In this document: piece by piece, positions 10,185 to 18,925 of the stretch
Layout of the letters: the number at the start of each line of letters is the position of its first letter
How positions within the stretch are numbered: the stretch's first letter is position 1
Assembly (NCBI RefSeq): GCF_000092065.1
Contig: NC_009374.1
Location: 248,001-312,000 of the forward strand
DNA from: Ostreococcus lucimarinus CCE9901
Lineage: Eukaryota; Chlorophyta; Mamiellophyceae; Mamiellales; Bathycoccaceae
DNA: 64,000 bases
Reading direction: 5' to 3'
Program-made: the position numbers and the translations under genes
The notes under the pieces: model-generated
Seen by the model: the letters and a program-made list of their open reading frames with translations, nothing else
Told to the model about the DNA's origin: nothing
The model's database searches: none

Positions 10185-12827
10185 TTACAAGGGTAAAGAA
10201 CCGTCACCGGAGGTCAAAGCGGAGACGAATCGAGAGGCGTCGACGATGGGCACGGCGAGATCGCGCGCCTTGGCGAGCTTGGATGGACCGGCGCCGACGC
10301 CGGCGACGACGAGGGCGGTTTTGCGGGAGAGCGTCGAGGCGACGTCGCCGCCGGCGGCGCGGATGAGGTCGTGGACGTCGTCGCGGGAGAAGCCGTCGAT
10401 GGTGCCGGTGAAGAGGATTTTCATGCCACGGAGATCGGCGGTGGGCTCGGGAGATGGGACCGTCGGCGATGGGGTGGGCGACACAGACGACGACGACGCG
10501 GGTTCGGCGAATCGCGGAGACGGTTGATTCTTTGATGACGACGCGTCGGCGTCGAGGACGACGACGCCCGTGGCGATGATTTCATCCACGATGAACGCGT
10601 TGCCGGGCTCGCCCCAAAAGTCGACCAAAGATTGCGCGAGGACGGGACCGACCCCGTCGACGTGCGTCAACGCGGCGTGCGCTAAACTCGCCGGACCGCC
10701 CTTGGCGGCGGCGAGGGCGGCTTTTTTGAACGCGGCCAAACTCCCATAGTGCGTCGCGAGGACTTTTGCGGTGTGTGCGCCGATATTCGGAATGCCGAGA
10801 GCGTAGATGAATCGGTGCAAAGGCACGCCCTGGCGTCGCACTTCGATGGCTTGGAACAACTTGACAGCGCTCTGTTTCAAGCCGTCGGAACCATGTTTGA
10901 TCTCACCCTTGGAGTTTTTCACACCGGCGTATCGCCACCACGTCGGAACGGCGTCACCGCTATCCGGACCGAATCTTCGCTCGAGTGTGAAGATGTCAGC
11001 TGGCGTCTTTACCACACCTTCGCGATGCAGCGTCTCGAGCGTGCCGCGCGCCAACCCGCGAATATCCAGCGCGTCTCTCGCGCAAAAGTGCAACAGGCGT
11101 TCCATCGATTGCGAAGGACACTTCAAGCCACCAGTGCATCGCACGATAGAGCCCATCGCGGTTTTCGACGCCGAAAGAGGCGCGCGCACGACGGATGATC
11201 CGCAATCTGGGCACTTGGACGGAGGGAGCCATTCTGGGAGCGGCTTGATGTCTTCGGCGTACGCCGAAGCCTCGGCGAGATCATCACCAGCGAGCGAGAC
11301 GACGCGGGGAATGACATCGCCCGCGCGTTCAACGGTGACTTGTGCGCCCACCTTGAGATGTTTACGAGCGATTTCATCAAAGTTGTGCAATGTCGCCCGC
11401 GAGATGGATGCGCCGCCGATGTCGACGGGATCGAGCAACGCCACGGGCGTCAGCGCGCCCGTGCGCCCGACCTGAATTTCGATGGCGCGAAGCGTCGTCA
11501 CGGCGCTCATCGCTGTGAATTTATGCGCTATCGCCCATCGAGGTTGCCTCGCATCCGCGCCGAGCGCGGTTTGAAGTTCGACCGAGTTGACCTTGTACAC
11601 GACGCCGTCTATCTCGTACGGCATCGTCGGGCGAGCTATTTCTAAAGCATCGTACGCCTCGATGAGCTCGCCGATGGTTTTCGCCACGCCTAAAAATGGT
11701 ACGGCGTCAAAGCCTTGCGCTGGCAAGAACGCACTCAAGAACTCGCTCTGCGTCCGCCACGGAGCGTTTGTCTCCTCGTTTGACGCGCCGACGGCGCCCC
11801 AACCGTACGCCAAAAAACGCAACGGCATTTGATTATCGTCGACGACGAGCGTTCGCATCGCTCCCGCCGCGGCGTTCCGAGCGTTTTTGAAGACGCGCAA
11901 ACCAGTCGCCGCGCGCTCGGCGTTCACTCGTTGAAAATCTTCATCGGCCACGTGCACTTCGCCGCGAATCTCCAACACCGCCGGGTACGGCTCCGCCAAC
12001 TTCATCGGCACGCCCCGAGCGCCGATGAGGTGTCGCGTGACGTCTTCTCCCATCTCACCGTCCCCTCTCGACACCGCGTACACCAACTCACCGTTCTCGT
12101 ATCGCAAGCTCGCGGAGGCGCCGTCGACTTTCGGCTCGGCGCAATATTCAATCGCCGTCGTCGTCGCGGCCTCGCCCTCCGTCTCCCCTCTCAACTTCTC
12201 AACGCGCTTCATGAACGCCTCCACCTGCCCCACGTCGAACGCATTCCCCAACGACCGCATCGGAACCGCGTGCGCGATCTTTTCCAGCCCACTCGCTCCG
12301 TCCGGCGTCGCCCCCACGCGCGCGCGAGCGCCGCCCGCCTTCGCCGCCGTCGGATGCGCCGCCGCGATCGCATCGTACCTCGCCCGCATCCCATCGTACT
12401 CCGAATCGCTTATCACCGGTTCCGCGTCGTTGTAATACTTTCCATCGTGCATCGCGAGCTCGGCGTCCAATCGAGCCAACTCGCGCGCCGCCTCGCTCGC
12501 GCTCAACCGCTCGACGCCGTTCGCCGCGAACCCGCGCGTCGTCCCTCGTCCGCTCGCGCTCGCGCCTCCGTCCCCTCCCCGCGCGCGCCGCGCCTCTCCA
12601 TCGTCCACGTCATCGCTTCGCGCGTCACCGATCGCGCGCGCGCGCGCGCCGGCGCGGTAACGCGCGCGTCTCGTTCGAATCGAATCGGCGCGCGGCGTCC
12701 CGAGTTCGCGTCGCTCGCACCGCGCGCGCGCCGCCGGGACCGCGCTCGCCGCGCGCGCGCCCGCCGGCATCGCGCGCCACGCCTCGATCGCGCGCGCGAC
12801 GCTCGCGCCGAGCGCGCGTCGTCGCAT
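10185..12827 (-). CDS. ligA: NAD+-dependent DNA ligase (bacterial LigA type)
   Basis: An 880-aa ligase that seals nicks using NAD+. The open frame runs back to 13433, but homology starts only after the ATG at 12827, so that start is chosen. Order: Arg/Ala-rich leader of ~95 residues (possible organelle targeting); domain Ia with the NMN-binding YYNDAEPVISDSEYD; adenylation domain with the KVDG nucleophile, Lys at residue 233, then GDGEMGEDVT; OB fold; four-Cys zinc finger (CPDC ... CTGGLKC) at about 538-565; helix-hairpin-helix repeats (IYALGIPNIG, VDGVGPVLAQ); a Ser/Pro linker; and a C-terminal BRCT domain (GMKILFTGTIDGFSRDDV). All LigA modules are intact. Eukaryotes normally use only ATP-dependent ligases, so plastid/bacterial or viral ancestry is likely. 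Confidence 0.96.
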   Translation of the reverse strand: MRRRALGASVARAIEAWRAMPAGARAASAVPAARARCERRELGTPRADSIRTRRARYRAGARARAIGDARSDDVDDGEARRARGGDGGASASGRGTTRGFAANGVERLSASEAARELARLDAELAMHDGKYYNDAEPVISDSEYDGMRARYDAIAAAHPTAAKAGGARARVGATPDGASGLEKIAHAVPMRSLGNAFDVGQVEAFMKRVEKLRGETEGEAATTTAIEYCAEPKVDGASASLRYENGELVYAVSRGDGEMGEDVTRHLIGARGVPMKLAEPYPAVLEIRGEVHVADEDFQRVNAERAATGLRVFKNARNAAAGAMRTLVVDDNQMPLRFLAYGWGAVGASNEETNAPWRTQSEFLSAFLPAQGFDAVPFLGVAKTIGELIEAYDALEIARPTMPYEIDGVVYKVNSVELQTALGADARQPRWAIAHKFTAMSAVTTLRAIEIQVGRTGALTPVALLDPVDIGGASISRATLHNFDEIARKHLKVGAQVTVERAGDVIPRVVSLAGDDLAEASAYAEDIKPLPEWLPPSKCPDCGSSVVRAPLSASKTAMGSIVRCTGGLKCPSQSMERLLHFCARDALDIRGLARGTLETLHREGVVKTPADIFTLERRFGPDSGDAVPTWWRYAGVKNSKGEIKHGSDGLKQSAVKLFQAIEVRRQGVPLHRFIYALGIPNIGAHTAKVLATHYGSLAAFKKAALAAAKGGPASLAHAALTHVDGVGPVLAQSLVDFWGEPGNAFIVDEIIATGVVVLDADASSSKNQPSPRFAEPASSSSVSPTPSPTVPSPEPTADLRGMKILFTGTIDGFSRDDVHDLIRAAGGDVASTLSRKTALVVAGVGAGPSKLAKARDLAVPIVDASRFVSALTSGDGSLPL

Positions 12828-12851
12828 GCACGACGCGAAGTGCCGCACTCG

Positions 12852-13559
12852 ATGCCGCGCGACGTCGCGTCGTCGGCGTCGTCGCGCGCCGCGGCGAAGA
12901 ACCGCGCCAAGCGCAAGCGCGCGAGGCTGCCGCCGCCGCCCGCCGCGCGCGCGGACGCCCGGGATGACGACGCGCGCGCGGACGAGAGCGGCGAGGATGA
13001 CGACGCGGTCGTCGCGCGCGCGGGCGCGTTCGGACGATACGGCGCCGCCGACGGCGCGATGTCGCGCGCGGACGACGAGTGGGCGACGAGCGAGCGCACG
13101 TGGGCGTCGCTGTTCGGCGTGCTCGAGCGGAACGGGTACGCGAAGAAGAAATTGTGGGCGCCGTTCGTGTACGACGGCGACGCGGGACGGCGGATGCGAA
13201 GCGCGGGATTCGAACGCGTGGTGCACAGACGGGCGGATTTCTTTGAACGCGTGCGAGACGGCGTGTTCGTGCGGTCGCTGGATGCGGTGGTGGATAATCC
13301 GCCGTACACGGGGAAAGGGATGAAGGAACGGATATTGAAGGCGCTGCGAGACGCGGAGGTGCCGTTTTGTTTGTTGCTGCCGCTGGGAGTGTTGCACGCG
13401 GCGTTCGTGAGGGACATTCTGGAGGAGACGCACGTGCAGGTGATCGTGCCGAGGAAGTGTTACGTGTTCAAGAAGGGAGGGACGGAGGTGCCGTTTAAGT
13501 TTTTGTGCTGGTTGTGCTATAAGATGGAGCTGAAGCGCGACTTGTACTTCATAGACTGA
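12852..13559 (+). CDS. NPPY-motif protein, putative N6-adenine methyltransferase-like
   Basis: A 235-aa protein. The start is the ATG at 12852, 24 bp from the divergent LigA start; the longer open frame upstream is only the LigA shadow. Residues 1-80 are a basic then acidic low-complexity leader. The folded part begins near 81 (WASLFGVLERNGY). It has a WxPFxYDGDAGRRMRSAGF segment, HRRADFF, then DAVVDNPPYTGK with NPPY at 149-152. NPPY is the motif IV tetrapeptide of N6-adenine and some glutamine methyltransferases. A strand CLLLPLGVLH, the VQVIVPRKCYVF block and a PFKFLCWLCYKM end complete a Rossmann-like fold. The classical SAM motif I (FxGxG) is not obvious, so activity and substrate (DNA, RNA or protein) remain open. 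EcoRI-like adenine methylases share this general layout. Confidence 0.65.
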   Translation: MPRDVASSASSRAAAKNRAKRKRARLPPPPAARADARDDDARADESGEDDDAVVARAGAFGRYGAADGAMSRADDEWATSERTWASLFGVLERNGYAKKKLWAPFVYDGDAGRRMRSAGFERVVHRRADFFERVRDGVFVRSLDAVVDNPPYTGKGMKERILKALRDAEVPFCLLLPLGVLHAAFVRDILEETHVQVIVPRKCYVFKKGGTEVPFKFLCWLCYKMELKRDLYFID

Positions 13560-13611
13560 CGACGTAGGGGTACAGTAGGGATTTTGTATTTTAACAACGT
13601 TGTTGTACCGA

Positions 13612-16600
13612 CTAACTCGGAGGGTGCCCGGCGCAAAGCGAACGATACTCGCGACGGATCAGTCCGTGTCCGATTTCGAGGAGTAAATCGTTGAAGCGAT
13701 AGAGCACGCCGCACGACGTCGAATCACTCGGCGGTAAGACTGAAATGCGTCTGAGCGTTTCGTTCGGGGCGAACATCGCGGTGAGGGTGAGGAACAGCAA
13801 GACGACCGAAACGATGATGAAAAACGTGACGAGCATTTGTACGGCTTCGTTGAGTGTCTCTGGACGCGAAGGCACGCGCCACGAACCACCTGGCGTTCGC
13901 GTCGGTGCCGTCGGCGTCGCCAAGGTGAACTTATTGAACAAGTTGTTTGGCGGCGTGCGCGCCACCGTTCTGTTCGTTTGTCGAGAGAACCATTTTAACG
14001 GAGACGCCAACTGCGTTTGCATGAGTGGCGACCCAAACGATCTGCTCTTCTTCGGTGAAATCAATGAAGGGCTGTTATTTTGATAGCGAGCGAGCTGCGT
14101 CCGAGCGTGTTCGCTCATCTTATTCGCCGCCGCCAGGGCTTCCTTGGACGCTTTCAATTCAGCTTCCGTCGCGGCGGAGTGTTTTTCCAGCCAAACTTTC
14201 GCCGCGACGGCATCGGAGAGTTGCGACTCTAAGTCGCGCATCGTGCTCTTCGCTTCGTCTCGCTCAGCGCGTACTTTGCGTAATTCGTCGTAGTCGCCCT
14301 CCTGCGTCATCGACGCGTCACGTCTAGCGGTGGCGAGCAACTCGTTCGCGTGCTCTAATTGATGCTGCAAGCTCGTATAGTTGGCTCGAAGCTCGGAAAT
14401 TGATTCTCGAGCTTGTGATAACTCGTGTTGTTTATCGTCCAGCGCTTTGCTCAACGCCTCGCTGGCGTGATCGCCGCTCGCAGACATTTGTCGAATAGTA
14501 TCAAGCTCTTTACGAATCACCAACATCTCTTTATCCTTCGACTGCACCGCATCTTTCACAGCATTCTTCACTTGCGCGGCAAACGCCAAGCGTTCAAGTT
14601 CTAAACGTTTCTCCATGCTCGTGATTGACTGCTGGAGCAAATCTCGCTCGGCGGTGACTTTCGTCAAGTCTATGGTCAAGTCTTTCACTTTCGCCAACGC
14701 CGCATCGCGCGAAGCCTTGGCTTCCCTCAACTCGCCTGCATCCGTCTTTGAATGCGTTTTCGAAGCGACTTTTTCCTTTTCCAACTCTTTGTTCAGCAAA
14801 AGCAGTTCGGTATTCACTTCGTACACTCGAGATTCCGCCGCGGCAAATTGACGTCGCACTTCTTCGAGTTCAGTCTCCACCGTGACTCGCACTTCGCATT
14901 CAGCCTTCAAACGCCGCTCGCTTTCGTCCAGTGACTTCTTACTCTCCTCTGCGCTCGCCTTCCACTCTCCCAGTTCCTTGGCGAGTTCGACTATTCGACT
15001 TTCAGCCGCCTCTAACTTTCTATGCAATTCAGCGACGACGGCGGACGACGAGTCGCGGTCGCGCTCAACCTTCGCAGAGGACGCATGTTTCTCTCGCAAA
15101 ATTTCAATCTCCTTGTTCAAAAAGCCAACTTGCTTTTCCAACTTTGTGACTTGCGAATTGGCGATCATGTTAGCCTTTGCCGCCATGGAAGATTCAAGTT
15201 CGTGCTCATCCGCCATCGATGAAATTTCTTGCTCAGCGACGTGCAGCTTTTTTCTCAGCTCTTCTGTCTCCGATCCGGCCAAATCTGCGGCGGTTTCCAA
15301 GCCCGCTACTTTCCCTTCTAACGACAAAACTTCTTCTCTCGCACTCTTAAGTTCTAAAACGTGCTCTGAACGTTCGACCTCCATGAGTTTTAGTTTAGCG
15401 TTCGCGGCTTGAAGCTCTTCGTTCAGGTGAGAGAACTCGACATTGGAAAATTCCTTCTCGGCGAGCTTACTCTTCAAATCCGACAGCGCGCTCTTCGCTT
15501 CGCTCAGTTGTTCGAGAGTGACTTCAAGCTTTTCCTCGAAAAGAATTGCGTTCTGAGAGACGGCTTCGTACGCGGCTTCTTTCTCGGCCAACTTTTGCCG
15601 AAGACTCTTCAACTCCGCGGTGCCGCTCTCGATTTCAGCGCGCGCTTGCGCTTCGAGCTTTTTCTTTTCCGCCTCGAGACTTGATTTCATTTCGAGCATT
15701 CTTCCTTGGAATCCTGCTTGTTTCTCAGCCGCCGCAGCCAAACGCGCGGCGAAGGCTTCCTTCGCTGACTCCGACTTTTCCTCCGTCGTCATCGCCTTTT
15801 TGCTCTCCTTTTCGAGTTTGATGCGAAGCGTGGACATTTCAACCTTCAACGATTCCAGCTCAGTTTCAAAGTTTCGACATTCGGAAGTCTTCGTTTGCAA
15901 CGCCGCGCGAGTGTCCTCGAGAGCAACGATAGTTTCTTCTTTTATCCTCTTTTCGTTCTCGATCACGCTCTCTCGCGCGATGATTTCAGCGCGCAACTTT
16001 ATAACCTCGTCCGCGACTTCGCCTCGCTCGACGCGCGCGCGTTCTGTCTCTGCCTGCGCAGCGTCGATTGCTGCATCCTTCTGCAACATCGTACTATTCG
16101 TCATCGTCACGGTCTCGTTCAGACGAACGATATCTTCTTTCAATCTTGCGTTCTCGCTCTCTAAAATCTCAAACTGGCTCGATTTTTCGTTTTGCTTCGT
16201 CTGTTGGGCTTGGAACTCCGCCACGGCGGCGACGATTTTCTCCTCGCTCGTCGCCAACGCCTCGCTGAGACGCGCGATTTCGAGCTTGAAATTTTCCGCT
16301 TCGCCCTCCATCGTGGCCTGTGCGACTTGATAATTTTCAAGTTTGGCGTTCGCATCTCTCAAATCCGTTGCAGACGCCGCCAGACTCGCCTCCAAGTTCT
16401 GTATGGTCGACTCGTCGGCGTGAATCTTCGTCTCCGTCTCTTGCAGTGACATCTCCAAGCGCTCAATTTTAATCGAGTAATCCCGCACGGAAAACTCTAG
16501 CTTGGTCGACTCTGATGCATACTCTTCGCCAGCTGCCTTCAGCGCCGACTCGTGCTCGCGCCTCGCGTTCGCGAGTGCTTCTTGCAAGCGTTCAGTCTCG

Positions 16601-17544
16601 TCCAGCGCCTCGTCGCGTTGCTTCGTCATCGCCATCAAACGGCTCTCCGTCTTCGACATTCGCGCTTCAGTCGTCTTGAGGTCTTCCTCCGTGGCAGAAA
16701 TCATCGCACCCATGCGCACGCGCTCGTTCAGCCACGTTTGTTTCTCGATCGCCATCGCCTCAAGATCGCGCTGGATCGCCGTCACCTTGGCGCGAAGTTG
16801 CTCCACCTCGAACTCGACGGCTTTTGCGTTCATTCCCCCGGCGACGACGAGCGCGCGCGCGTCCACATCCATCGTCGACGACGACGCCACTCTCACCGTC
16901 GTCGGCGGTTTCGGCGACATCAACGACATCCTCAACGCCTGCGGTGGCGTCATCGACGCCCTTCGCACCGTCATCGTCGTCGTCGTCGTCGTCGTCTCCC
17001 TTTGCCTCGCCGCTCGCGTCTCCGCGTCCTCCATCATATGCGTCGACCTCAACGTCCCAATCCCCCCGTGTCCGACTCTCACCGGCGTTCGCACGTCGTC
17101 ATCATCATCGCCGTCTCCCACCATCACCAAACTCTTCCTCGTCGCCGACGTCGTCGCCATCGTCGTCGCCAACCTTCGCGCGCTCGCCTCGGCGCGTCTC
17201 GCCGTTTCGCTCATCTTCATCCTCGACGCGCTCGTCTCCGTCTCCACGCGCATTTTCCGCGCCGACGCCCGCGCGGATGACATCACGCGTTCCGCCTCCG
17301 ACCGCACCGTCGTCGCTCGCGCGTCGTTCAGCCGCACGGGCGTCACTGGGTCGTCATTCTCGTCGACATTCGTTTCGTCTTCCCGTTCGCGCGATTCGTC
17401 GCGCGCGCGCGCGTCGTCGTCGTCGTCGCTCGCGGACGCGCGTCGCGCGCGCATCGCGTTCGACACGTGCTCGCGGACAAATTTTACGAAGGCGTCGTCG
17501 TCGGCGTCCGAGTCGGAGGACGCCGCGCCGGGACGCGAAGACAT
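13612..17544 (-). CDS. Giant coiled-coil protein with a C-terminal membrane anchor
   Basis: A 1,310-aa protein. The first ~230 residues are Ser/Thr/Arg/Asp-rich and probably disordered. Residues ~235-1150 are almost uninterrupted heptad coiled coil rich in Glu, Lys, Ala and Leu. A Ser/Pro linker follows (NNSPSLISPKKS). One hydrophobic segment lies near 1235-1257 (MLVTFFIIVSVVLLFLTLTA), followed by ~50 residues (about 1258-1310) that include two Cys. This topology resembles golgins, giantin-like tethers or nuclear-envelope coiled coils, where a cytosolic rod is anchored by a C-terminal span. No family-specific domain (GRIP, KASH end, SMC head) is recognised, and the tail is too long for a strict tail anchor. 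Function is therefore unassigned. The ATG at 17544 is the only plausible start. Confidence 0.8.
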   Translation of the reverse strand: MSSRPGAASSDSDADDDAFVKFVREHVSNAMRARRASASDDDDDARARDESREREDETNVDENDDPVTPVRLNDARATTVRSEAERVMSSARASARKMRVETETSASRMKMSETARRAEASARRLATTMATTSATRKSLVMVGDGDDDDDVRTPVRVGHGGIGTLRSTHMMEDAETRAARQRETTTTTTTMTVRRASMTPPQALRMSLMSPKPPTTVRVASSSTMDVDARALVVAGGMNAKAVEFEVEQLRAKVTAIQRDLEAMAIEKQTWLNERVRMGAMISATEEDLKTTEARMSKTESRLMAMTKQRDEALDETERLQEALANARREHESALKAAGEEYASESTKLEFSVRDYSIKIERLEMSLQETETKIHADESTIQNLEASLAASATDLRDANAKLENYQVAQATMEGEAENFKLEIARLSEALATSEEKIVAAVAEFQAQQTKQNEKSSQFEILESENARLKEDIVRLNETVTMTNSTMLQKDAAIDAAQAETERARVERGEVADEVIKLRAEIIARESVIENEKRIKEETIVALEDTRAALQTKTSECRNFETELESLKVEMSTLRIKLEKESKKAMTTEEKSESAKEAFAARLAAAAEKQAGFQGRMLEMKSSLEAEKKKLEAQARAEIESGTAELKSLRQKLAEKEAAYEAVSQNAILFEEKLEVTLEQLSEAKSALSDLKSKLAEKEFSNVEFSHLNEELQAANAKLKLMEVERSEHVLELKSAREEVLSLEGKVAGLETAADLAGSETEELRKKLHVAEQEISSMADEHELESSMAAKANMIANSQVTKLEKQVGFLNKEIEILREKHASSAKVERDRDSSSAVVAELHRKLEAAESRIVELAKELGEWKASAEESKKSLDESERRLKAECEVRVTVETELEEVRRQFAAAESRVYEVNTELLLLNKELEKEKVASKTHSKTDAGELREAKASRDAALAKVKDLTIDLTKVTAERDLLQQSITSMEKRLELERLAFAAQVKNAVKDAVQSKDKEMLVIRKELDTIRQMSASGDHASEALSKALDDKQHELSQARESISELRANYTSLQHQLEHANELLATARRDASMTQEGDYDELRKVRAERDEAKSTMRDLESQLSDAVAAKVWLEKHSAATEAELKASKEALAAANKMSEHARTQLARYQNNSPSLISPKKSRSFGSPLMQTQLASPLKWFSRQTNRTVARTPPNNLFNKFTLATPTAPTRTPGGSWRVPSRPETLNEAVQMLVTFFIIVSVVLLFLTLTAMFAPNETLRRISVLPPSDSTSCGVLYRFNDLLLEIGHGLIRREYRSLCAGHPPS

Positions 17545-17698
17545 GGCGCGCGTGGGGGAACGTCGCGCTGTGCGGTCGGTCTCGGGCGCGGCGACGGGGC
17601 GACGGGCGACGCGCGACGTCGACGGGCCGGGCGTGACTACGTTTCGTTGATTATCAAGGCGATAGGACGGTGCGTCGAGGAAATATTACAGCGAAGCG

Positions 17699-18556
17699 CT
17701 ACGCGAGCGACGCGCGCGGCGCGTCGGCGGACGCTCGTTCGGCGCGCTCGAGCGCGAGGCTCACGGCGCGCTGCTTCGTACCCGAAGTGACTTTGAGACC
17801 GCTCTCTTTCAAGCGCCGCGCTACGAATTCGGCGCGGAACTCGATGGGGACCTTCTCGATCCCATCGAGATGCTGCGCGAACAGCGCGGAGGACACGTTG
17901 GGGCGAACGTGGTCCTCGCACAAGGCTGAGTGTCGCGGCGAGCTCTCGCTTTCGGCGACGAGCCAACAGTTTTGGTCTCTGTTGTATCGCAAACACACCG
18001 CCATCGAACACCGTTTTTGTATCTGCTGCACTAACTTTGCGTTGTTTTTATCTTGTCTCTTCGGCAACGATCGGCAGCACCGCAACACGTACCGCACTTT
18101 GCTCTCCTGCCACTTATCGACGATCAATCGCGCCGAGCACGCGCTCGTGGAGCAATACCAGTCCATGACCGCGCGCCGCGCCGATTTTTTCCCATCAAAC
18201 TCCTTCCGACACAGCTCATCCCACCCCGCGGGCGCTTCCGTCGAGACGCGCCGTCCTTCTTCGTCCACGTCGAACGTCTCGCTCACCGCTCGTCCCGGCA
18301 ACTGTCCGGCGACGAAGGATCCCCACGCCGTGCGTCCCCGTCCCACCCCGTTCGTCTCTTCCCGCTCTCTCGCTCGTTTCCCACCGCCCACGCGCGCGGC
18401 GAGCGGCACGTCGTCGTCGTCTTCGCTCAGCGACCCGCCGTAGCGCGGCGTCGGCGCGACCGACGCCGCTTCGACCGCGCGCGCGCGACGATCGACGCCG
18501 ATCAGCGCGTCGTCGAGGAGTCCGCCGATCGCTTCATCGACGCCGTACCGCGACAT
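17699..18556 (-). CDS. Hypothetical protein with a possible FAR1/WRKY-GCM1-like Cys/His cluster
   Basis: A 285-aa protein from the ATG at 18556. Residues 1-95 are low-complexity with an acidic patch (SEDDDDVP). The central part (~95-235) holds a compact pattern of aromatic, Cys and His residues: WDELCRKEF, DWYCSTSACSARLIV, YVLRCC, KRCSMAVCLRYN, NCWLVAESESSPRHSALC. Paired Cys followed by W..V and His/Cys recalls the zinc-binding fold shared by FAR1, MULE transposase N-termini and WRKY-GCM1 proteins, but the match is by eye and weak. The C-terminal ~50 residues are helical and basic. I do not recognise the family; the gene is supported by its complete frame, non-random composition and good fit between its neighbours. 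Confidence 0.6.
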   Translation of the reverse strand: MSRYGVDEAIGGLLDDALIGVDRRARAVEAASVAPTPRYGGSLSEDDDDVPLAARVGGGKRAREREETNGVGRGRTAWGSFVAGQLPGRAVSETFDVDEEGRRVSTEAPAGWDELCRKEFDGKKSARRAVMDWYCSTSACSARLIVDKWQESKVRYVLRCCRSLPKRQDKNNAKLVQQIQKRCSMAVCLRYNRDQNCWLVAESESSPRHSALCEDHVRPNVSSALFAQHLDGIEKVPIEFRAEFVARRLKESGLKVTSGTKQRAVSLALERAERASADAPRASLA

Positions 18557-18925
18557 CTCGCCGCGTCGGCGTCGGCGATCGACGCGCGCGCGTCCCGCGC
18601 GTCGTCCCGCGCGTCGTCGCGCGCGCGCGACGCCGTGCGCGCGTGTGTCGACGCGCGCGCGCCGTCTCCGGTCGACCGGCGACCGGCGATCGCGCGGCGG
18701 AGCGTGTGTCGTTCACATAAATCACGCGGTGATGGTTCTCAGAGTGTCTCGAGTGCGTGATGCGCGTGCATCGCGTATTTTAAAATACAAACAGCGATGA
18801 AAACGAAACGACGTTTTCGGCGCGTCGAGACGCGTCGACGCGCGCGGTCGCGCGCGCGCGGCGGCGACGCGACGCGACGCGACGACGCGCGACGCGACGA
18901 CGCGCGAGCGCGCGAGAGCGAAACA
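18556..18925. other. Divergent intergenic region, ~370 bp
   Basis: Bidirectional promoter region between the Cys/His protein (minus) and the UVR-motif gene (plus). Most of it is CG-rich, with many CGCG tracts. The one contrasting spot is an AT-rich patch at about 18772-18792 containing a perfect 14-bp palindrome. No RNA gene is seen. Confidence 0.5.
18775..18788. promoter_or_regulatory. AT-rich 14-bp perfect palindrome (GTATTTTAAAATAC)
   Basis: A lone AT-rich palindrome inside the GC-rich divergent spacer. It could serve as a TATA-like element or a dimeric factor site for either gene. Position and symmetry are seen directly; function is inferred. Confidence 0.3.

Noticed and set aside
11829-12851. 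N-terminal 341 residues of the frame ending in the NPPY protein
   Set aside because: This part is antisense to LigA and has no domain. The first ATG beyond LigA (12852) is the better start.
12828-13433. N-terminal 202 residues of the frame that becomes LigA
   Set aside because: Antisense to the NPPY gene, His/Arg-rich and non-homologous.
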